Shown here: one piece after another, positions 6,753 through 10,046 of the stretch
Position numbering within the stretch: position 1 is the first letter of the stretch
How the letters are laid out: each line of letters starts with the position of its first letter
Assembly: GCA_947177935.1 (NCBI GenBank)
Contig: CAMWWG010000021.1
Span: forward strand, 1 to 10,046
Reading direction: 5' to 3'
Origin: an uncultured Ruminococcus sp.
GTDB taxonomy: Bacteria; Bacillota; Clostridia; Oscillospirales; Ruminococcaceae
DNA length: 10,046 nucleotides
Made by a program: the position numbers and the translations under genes
Notes under the pieces: model-generated
Told to the model about the DNA's origin: nothing
Database searches by the model: none
What the model saw: only the letters and a program-made list of their open reading frames with translations

Positions 6753-7919
6753 ATGAGTATTATTGAACAGTCTAATTCTTATATTATGCCGACTTACGGA
6801 AGGAATCCCGTTGTCATTGAACAGGGGACAGGGGCAACTTGTTTCGATACGGACGGTAAAAAATATATTGACTTCGGGAGCGGTATCGGTGTGACATCCC
6901 TTGGCTACTGCAATCAGGTCTGGGCGGATGCCGTCTGTGAACAGGTCAGGAAATTGCCTCATGTTTCTAATTTGTATTATCATACACCGCAGGCAGAACT
7001 TGCGGAGAAACTTTGCCGTATGTCCGGCTATCAGAAAGTGTTTTTCTCCAATTCCGGGGCGGAAGCCAACGAATGTGCTATTAAACTTGCCAGAAAATAT
7101 AGTTTTGACAAATACGGTGAGAACAGAAATAAGATCCTGACGCTTGTCAATTCTTTCCATGGCAGGACAATTGCCACACTTTCTGCAACTGGTCAGGATG
7201 TATTTCATAATTATTTCTTCCCGTTCGTGGGGGGATTCGATTATGTCGAAGCCAACAATATTACAGATCTGTATGAAAAACTGGATGATACAGTCTGCGC
7301 AATCATGATTGAATACATCCAGGGAGAGGGCGGTGTGATGGCGCTTGATTCGGCATTTGTTGCTGAAATCCGGAAAGTCTGTGATGAGCGGGATATTCTT
7401 ATGATTGCGGATGAAGTTCAGACAGGTATCGGCAGAACCGGAAAATTATTCGCCGGGGAATATTATCATTGTCAGGCAGATATTACCACAGCCGCAAAAG
7501 GTCTCGGCGGCGGTCTCCCGATTGGTGCTTGTCTTGCGAATCAGAAATGTGCGGATGTGCTGAATGCCGGGGCGCATGGCTCTACATTCGGCGGAAATCC
7601 GATTGTGTGTGCCGGTGCTGTAAAAGTTCTGGAGCTGCTGGAGCAGGACGGTATGCTGGAAAGTATCCGGAATAAAAGCAAATTCCTCCGGGAGACGCTT
7701 TCTGAACTTGATGAAGTAAAGGAAATTTCCGGCATTGGTCTGATGGTCGGGATTTCCCTGAAATCCAAAAAAGCAGCGGATGTTTTAAAGATTTGCAGGG
7801 AAAATGGTCTGCTCGTCCTGACGGCAAAAACAAAAATCCGGTTGTTGCCGCCGCTGACAATCAGCGATGAAGAACTCCGCACGGGCATAGGGATTCTTTA
7901 TGATGCAATCAATGCGTGA
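6753..7919 (+). CDS. argD: Acetylornithine aminotransferase
   Basis: This PLP enzyme transaminates N-acetylglutamate semialdehyde with glutamate to give N-acetylornithine. The 388-aa protein is a class-III aminotransferase. The cofactor-binding SNSGAEANE is at residues 99-107, the DEVQTG motif starts at D220 (contacts the PLP ring nitrogen), and K249 in AAKGLGGGLPIGA is the Schiff-base lysine. ATG 6753 gives the family-like start MSIIEQSNSYIMPTYGRNPVV; the open frame extends upstream but offers no other good start codon. The only SD, AAAGGAG (6728-6734), is 18 nt away, longer than normal. The spacer can fold into a small hairpin (6739-6753) that would shorten the effective distance. The enzyme may also serve in lysine synthesis, as some ArgD enzymes do. 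Confidence 0.95.
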   Translation: MSIIEQSNSYIMPTYGRNPVVIEQGTGATCFDTDGKKYIDFGSGIGVTSLGYCNQVWADAVCEQVRKLPHVSNLYYHTPQAELAEKLCRMSGYQKVFFSNSGAEANECAIKLARKYSFDKYGENRNKILTLVNSFHGRTIATLSATGQDVFHNYFFPFVGGFDYVEANNITDLYEKLDDTVCAIMIEYIQGEGGVMALDSAFVAEIRKVCDERDILMIADEVQTGIGRTGKLFAGEYYHCQADITTAAKGLGGGLPIGACLANQKCADVLNAGAHGSTFGGNPIVCAGAVKVLELLEQDGMLESIRNKSKFLRETLSELDEVKEISGIGLMVGISLKSKKAADVLKICRENGLLVLTAKTKIRLLPPLTISDEELRTGIGILYDAINA

Positions 7920-8006
7920 TGCTTGATTGATTTTCATTCATTTTAATTTAGTCTTATTTAAAATTATTATTAAATTATATATTTTATATATTAAGGAGGG
8001 GTCTTC
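7920..8006 (+). other. 87-nt A/T-rich spacer, longest gap in the second half of the operon
   Basis: The gap between argD and the Tubby-like gene is almost pure A/T after its first 30 nt. It contains short A/T inverted repeats such as TATATA-TTT-TATATA close to the SD AAGGAGG (7993-7999). I see no G/C stem with a U-tract, so no terminator, and no convincing pair of -35 and -10 boxes. A TGATT/ATTCA pair at 7928-7940 resembles an ARG box but has a 3-nt centre in place of 4. Confidence 0.4.
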
Positions 8007-8477
8007 ATGGAATTGCAGGTAGTTTCAAAGGGTTCTGGAAAATACACTGTCACGGATTCTAATAACAGACTGCTTTACCAGATTACAAAAGCAAGAAAGA
8101 TGTTCGGCAATCCGATTACGACGCTTTCAGATGTAAGCGGCTATACACTCTACACCATGAAACGTGTTTCTACTAAAAGAAAACCAGAATATGAAATTCA
8201 GCTCAATGAAAAATTTTTCATGAAAGTGCTCTGCAAGTCCATGTTCATCGATCCGAGTATCCAGTTTGAGGGCGATGTTGTCTATGAACTGAAAGGAAAG
8301 GAACACACACATTTTGATTTGTACCGAAATGATGTAATAATCGGCAGTCTGGACATGGCAAAGCAGGTGAATAATGAACTAACCTATCTGCTTGTGTTTG
8401 ATGACCAGTATTTTGACGACTTCGTTCCGCTTTTCGCTGTTGCCGTGGATAAGTGTTTTGGCGAAATGAGCAGATAA
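8007..8477 (+). CDS. LURP-one-related / Tubby C-terminal-like protein
   Basis: The 156-aa product resembles the LURP-one-related family, whose fold is that of the Tubby C-terminal domain, a 12-strand barrel around a helix. It has no clear signal peptide or membrane span in the N-terminal part. The strand-turn pattern YTVTDSNNRLLYQI, followed by LSDVSGYTLYTMKR (about residues 13-54), matches the 'f.v.d..g..l......l.d..G..l..i.r' repeats of these proteins, and a hydrophobic stretch near the end (about 128-148) fits the central helix. Bacterial members have no settled function; eukaryotic Tubby domains bind membrane lipids. The ATG follows AAGGAGG (7993-7999) by 7 nt, one of the best SDs in the operon, so it is probably well translated. 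It lies between argD and argF. Family call from pattern memory. Confidence 0.65.
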   Translation: MELQVVSKGSGKYTVTDSNNRLLYQITKARKMFGNPITTLSDVSGYTLYTMKRVSTKRKPEYEIQLNEKFFMKVLCKSMFIDPSIQFEGDVVYELKGKEHTHFDLYRNDVIIGSLDMAKQVNNELTYLLVFDDQYFDDFVPLFAVAVDKCFGEMSR

Positions 8478-8489
8478 TTATAAATTATC
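8473..8489 (+). repeat. 7-bp inverted repeat at the stop codon before argF
   Basis: GATAATT (8473-8479) is the exact reverse complement of AATTATC (8483-8489) with the loop ATA, and it includes the stop codon of the Tubby-like gene. It has no U-tract and is too weak to terminate transcription. It resembles other A/T inverted repeats at junctions of this operon and may be chance. Confidence 0.35.
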
Positions 8490-8520
8490 ATAATAATTAC
8501 TATTACAGGAGTTGATTGAC

Positions 8521-9435
8521 ATGAAGCATTTACTGAAAATGCTGAACCTGAGCCAGCAGGAAATTTTTGAAATTCTTGATCTCGCAGACAAGCTGAAATA
8601 TCAGACAAAACATGATATTCCCCATCCCATGTTAGAGGGGAAGACACTCGGCATGATCTTTCAGAAAGCATCTACCCGGACAAGAGTGTCTTTTGAGACG
8701 GGTATGTACCAGCTCGGCGGTTATCCGTTATTTTTGTCTGCAAATGATTTGCAGATCGGACGTGGCGAACCGGTGCAGGACACCGCAAGAGTGCTGTCCC
8801 GTTACCTGGATTGTATTATGATCCGGACTTTTGCACAGAAAGAAGTTGAAGATCTTGCAGAATACGGCACAATCCCGATTATTAACGGTCTGACGGATTT
8901 CTGCCATCCGTGCCAGGTACTGGCGGATCTTCTTACCATCCGGGAGTATAAAGCCAATTTTGATGGTCTGAAAATGTGCTATATCGGCGATGGCAACAAT
9001 ATGGCGAATTCCCTCATTGTCGGCGGTCTGAAAGTCGGCATGAATGTATCCGTTGCCTGCCCAGACGATTACAGACCGGATGCGCAAGTTATGGATTTCG
9101 CTAAGGATTTCAATGGATTCTCCATTACAAACAGTCCTTTGGAAGCTGCACAGAATGCGGATGTATTAATTACGGACGTGTGGTCATCCATGGGCATGGA
9201 ATCCGAAATTGAAAAGCGAAAAATTGCATTCAAGGGCTATCAGATCAATGATGATATTATGGCAGCGGCAAAGTCCGATGCGATGGTGATGCACTGTCTG
9301 CCGGCGCACCGTGAGGAGGAAATCACGGCGAAAGTATTCGAGGCACACGCAAAGGAAATCTTTGACGAGGCGGAAAACCGTTTACATGCGCAAAAAGCTG
9401 TCATGGTGAAATTAATGCTCCCTGATGGTGAATAA
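8521..9435 (+). CDS. argF: Ornithine carbamoyltransferase
   Basis: This trimeric cytosolic enzyme makes citrulline from ornithine and carbamoyl phosphate. The 304-aa protein has the carbamoyl-phosphate loop STRTR (51-55), HPCQ (129-132), the ornithine-side DVWSSMG loop and the catalytic HCLPAHR (258-264). The SMG loop marks it as an ornithine rather than an aspartate carbamoyltransferase. ATG 8521 is 9 nt after AGGAG (8507-8511). A TTG at 8512 is in frame but directly touches the SD, so I reject it. It could also act in catabolism, but no arcA or arcC is nearby and the biosynthetic context argues for argF. It is the last gene of the operon, 27 nt before the terminator stem begins. Confidence 0.96.
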   Translation: MKHLLKMLNLSQQEIFEILDLADKLKYQTKHDIPHPMLEGKTLGMIFQKASTRTRVSFETGMYQLGGYPLFLSANDLQIGRGEPVQDTARVLSRYLDCIMIRTFAQKEVEDLAEYGTIPIINGLTDFCHPCQVLADLLTIREYKANFDGLKMCYIGDGNNMANSLIVGGLKVGMNVSVACPDDYRPDAQVMDFAKDFNGFSITNSPLEAAQNADVLITDVWSSMGMESEIEKRKIAFKGYQINDDIMAAAKSDAMVMHCLPAHREEEITAKVFEAHAKEIFDEAENRLHAQKAVMVKLMLPDGE

Positions 9436-9462
9436 TATCACAATCCTATTATGATAAATCTG

Positions 9463-9494
9463 AAAAACTGCGGTAGAAATTACCGCAGTTTTTT
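9463..9494 (+). terminator. Intrinsic terminator of the arginine operon
   Basis: CTGCGGTA (9468-9475) pairs with TACCGCAG (9481-9488) around the loop GAAAT, and the stem can extend through flanking A and T runs (9463-9467 with 9489-9493). A run of six T residues (9489-9494) follows on the + strand. The A-run on the other side means it could also work on the minus strand. Confidence 0.93.
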
Positions 9495-9527
9495 GCATCC
9501 ATTTTGCAAGCAAAAATAATTGCAAAA
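9491..9527. repeat. Cluster of four TTTTGC/GCAAAA half-sites before a promoter
   Basis: TTTTGC occurs at 9491-9496 and 9502-9507, 11 bp apart, and its complement GCAAAA at 9510-9515 and 9522-9527, 12 bp apart. The middle two form the palindrome TTTTGC-AA-GCAAAA (9502-9515). The cluster ends 7 bp before the -35 box of the next unit, a typical place for an operator. The binding protein is unknown, and the first copy overlaps the terminator T-run. Confidence 0.4.
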
Positions 9528-9534
9528 ATAAGTC

Positions 9535-9564
9535 TATACAAACCGAAGCTGTCTATGCTATAAT
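9535..9564 (+). promoter_or_regulatory. Promoter of the small-ORF/83-aa membrane protein unit
   Basis: The -10 box is a perfect TATAAT (9559-9564) preceded by TGC, making an extended -10. The -35 box TATACA (9535-9540) is weaker, at 18-bp spacing. Expected transcription start is near 9571, about 27 nt before the first start codon. Confidence 0.75.
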
Positions 9565-9597
9565 TAAACTATCATCAGAACACAGGAGGGATTATCT

Positions 9598-9666
9598 ATG
9601 GAATTTGAAAAATTTATGACAGAAAGGGGTGATTTTGTATGGCTCAAAGTTCAGCAGAGAAATTAA
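9598..9666 (+). CDS. 22-aa small ORF overlapping the next gene
   Basis: The ORF starts at ATG 9598, 7 nt after a strong SD AGGAGGG (9584-9590), and encodes 22 residues starting MEFEKFMTERGDF and ending in QQRN. It is charged, with no membrane segment. Its last 28 nt overlap the start of the 83-aa gene in the -1 frame, and the SD of that gene (AAAGGGG, 9623-9629) lies inside it. It is the first ORF of the transcript and has the better SD. It could be a leader peptide that couples translation of the downstream gene, or a genuine small protein. No family is recognised. Support is the SD, spacing and overlap alone. Confidence 0.5.
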   Translation: MEFEKFMTERGDFVWLKVQQRN

Positions 9667-9890
9667 TCAGTCTTGCCGTAGTAACTGAAATATTGGAAAT
9701 AATCGGCGGAATTATTATAATTTTATTCTCAGAATTACCAATTTTTGTAAAAATTGGTGCGATTGTAGGTTTTGTACTCACAACCAGGATTGCTTATTTA
9801 TTTCTCATGACAATTGTGGAGATTGCTATGAATCTCGAACAGATGTCCGGCAGACTCTACACGATTGCTCAGAAGTCCAAAGACTCATAA
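9639..9890 (+). CDS. Small two-helix membrane protein of unknown function
   Basis: The 83-aa product has two long hydrophobic segments, at about residues 9-31 (rich in Ile and Gly) and 34-59, joined by a very short turn with a proline, so it forms a helical hairpin in the membrane. A polar C-terminal tail of about 24 residues follows and is probably cytoplasmic. The size and hairpin layout recall holin-like or small membrane modulator proteins, but I do not recognise a family and propose no function. ATG 9639 follows AAAGGGG (9623-9629) by 9 nt. It has its own promoter and terminator and is therefore a unit separate from the arginine operon. A small ORF overlaps its start. Confidence 0.75.
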   Translation: MAQSSAEKLISLAVVTEILEIIGGIIIILFSELPIFVKIGAIVGFVLTTRIAYLFLMTIVEIAMNLEQMSGRLYTIAQKSKDS

Positions 9891-9896
9891 AAAAGC

Positions 9897-9929
9897 ATCG
9901 CACTGGGATTCTTCGGTGCGATATTTTCT
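9897..9929 (+). terminator. Intrinsic terminator after the 83-aa gene
   Basis: ATCGCACT (9897-9904) pairs with GGTGCGAT (9915-9922), with one T-G wobble at the inner end and a 10-nt loop. A T-rich stretch ATTTTCT (9923-9929) follows and an A-run (9889-9894) precedes. The tail is shorter than that of the operon terminator, so it may be leakier. Confidence 0.8.
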
Positions 9930-9997
9930 ATTGTACTAAAAAGACGACAACGAAAAAAATAACTAAAAATATTATGAATTTTTTGGGATTTTTATGC

Positions 9998-10026
9998 TTG
10001 ACAAAGTCGGATTTTTGTGGTATAAT
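9998..10026 (+). promoter_or_regulatory. Consensus sigma-A promoter for a gene beyond the window
   Basis: A perfect TTGACA (9998-10003) and a perfect TATAAT (10021-10026) are separated by 17 bp, with TGG before the -10 box giving an extended -10 element. Transcription would start near 10033 and run out of the window. No start codon or SD is visible in the remaining 20 bases. Confidence 0.88.
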
Positions 10027-10046
10027 AATAAAGCTGTCGGACGAAA

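Noticed and set aside
7920..8006. Internal promoter or ARG box in the argD-Tubby spacer
   Set aside because: No -35/-10 pair with acceptable spacing was found, and the ARG-like pair has a 3-nt centre in place of 4.
9598..9890. Programmed -1 frameshift joining the 22-aa ORF to the 83-aa protein
   Set aside because: No clear slippery heptamer lies in the overlap, and the second gene has its own SD and ATG.

Overview
The window carries what looks like a complete arginine-biosynthesis operon, all on the + strand, from a low- to mid-GC Gram-positive bacterium. Strong Shine-Dalgarno (SD) sequences of the AGGAGG type, consensus sigma-A promoters, very A/T-rich gene junctions and the protein sequences all point to Firmicutes. 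My best guess is the Ruminococcus/Oscillospiraceae group; this is an inference from protein flavour, not a database match.

Layout. Positions 1-210 hold the control region: a candidate ARG box (52-65), a perfect-consensus promoter (85-113) and a leader of about 90 nt with a 13-bp A/T-only inverted repeat. Then follow argG (211-1443), argH (1527-2906), a 77-aa two-helix membrane protein (2917-3150), argC of the short type 2 (3151-4095), argJ with a TTG start (4144-5388), argB (5407-6282), a 139-aa DUF3592-like membrane protein (6310-6729), argD (6753-7919), a 156-aa LURP-one/Tubby-like protein (8007-8477) and argF (8521-9435). A strong intrinsic terminator lies at 9463-9494, and I see no convincing terminator earlier. 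A separate short unit follows: a promoter (9535-9564), a 22-aa small ORF (9598-9666), an overlapping 83-aa membrane protein (9639-9890) and a terminator (9897-9929). The window ends on another consensus promoter (9998-10026) whose gene lies outside.

How the genes work together. ArgJ moves the acetyl group from N-acetylornithine to glutamate and so can recycle it. ArgB phosphorylates N-acetylglutamate, ArgC reduces the product and ArgD transaminates it to N-acetylornithine, from which ArgJ releases ornithine. ArgF carbamoylates ornithine to citrulline, and ArgG plus ArgH convert citrulline to arginine. No argA, argE, carAB or argR is present here. ArgB has the C-terminal signature of arginine-inhibited kinases, so end-product feedback probably adds to ArgR-type control.

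The unusual parts are the three non-arginine proteins set between the enzymes (two membrane proteins and one possibly membrane-associated Tubby-like protein) and a set of RNA-level signals at gene junctions. These include two mutually exclusive hairpins around the argH SD, a 10-bp hairpin that buries the start codon of the DUF3592 gene, a small hairpin between a distant SD and the argD start, and the small ORF overlapping the last membrane gene. I found no CRISPR array, tRNA, rRNA or mobile element. I did not find a clearly new system; the interleaved small proteins and the junction hairpins are the best candidates.
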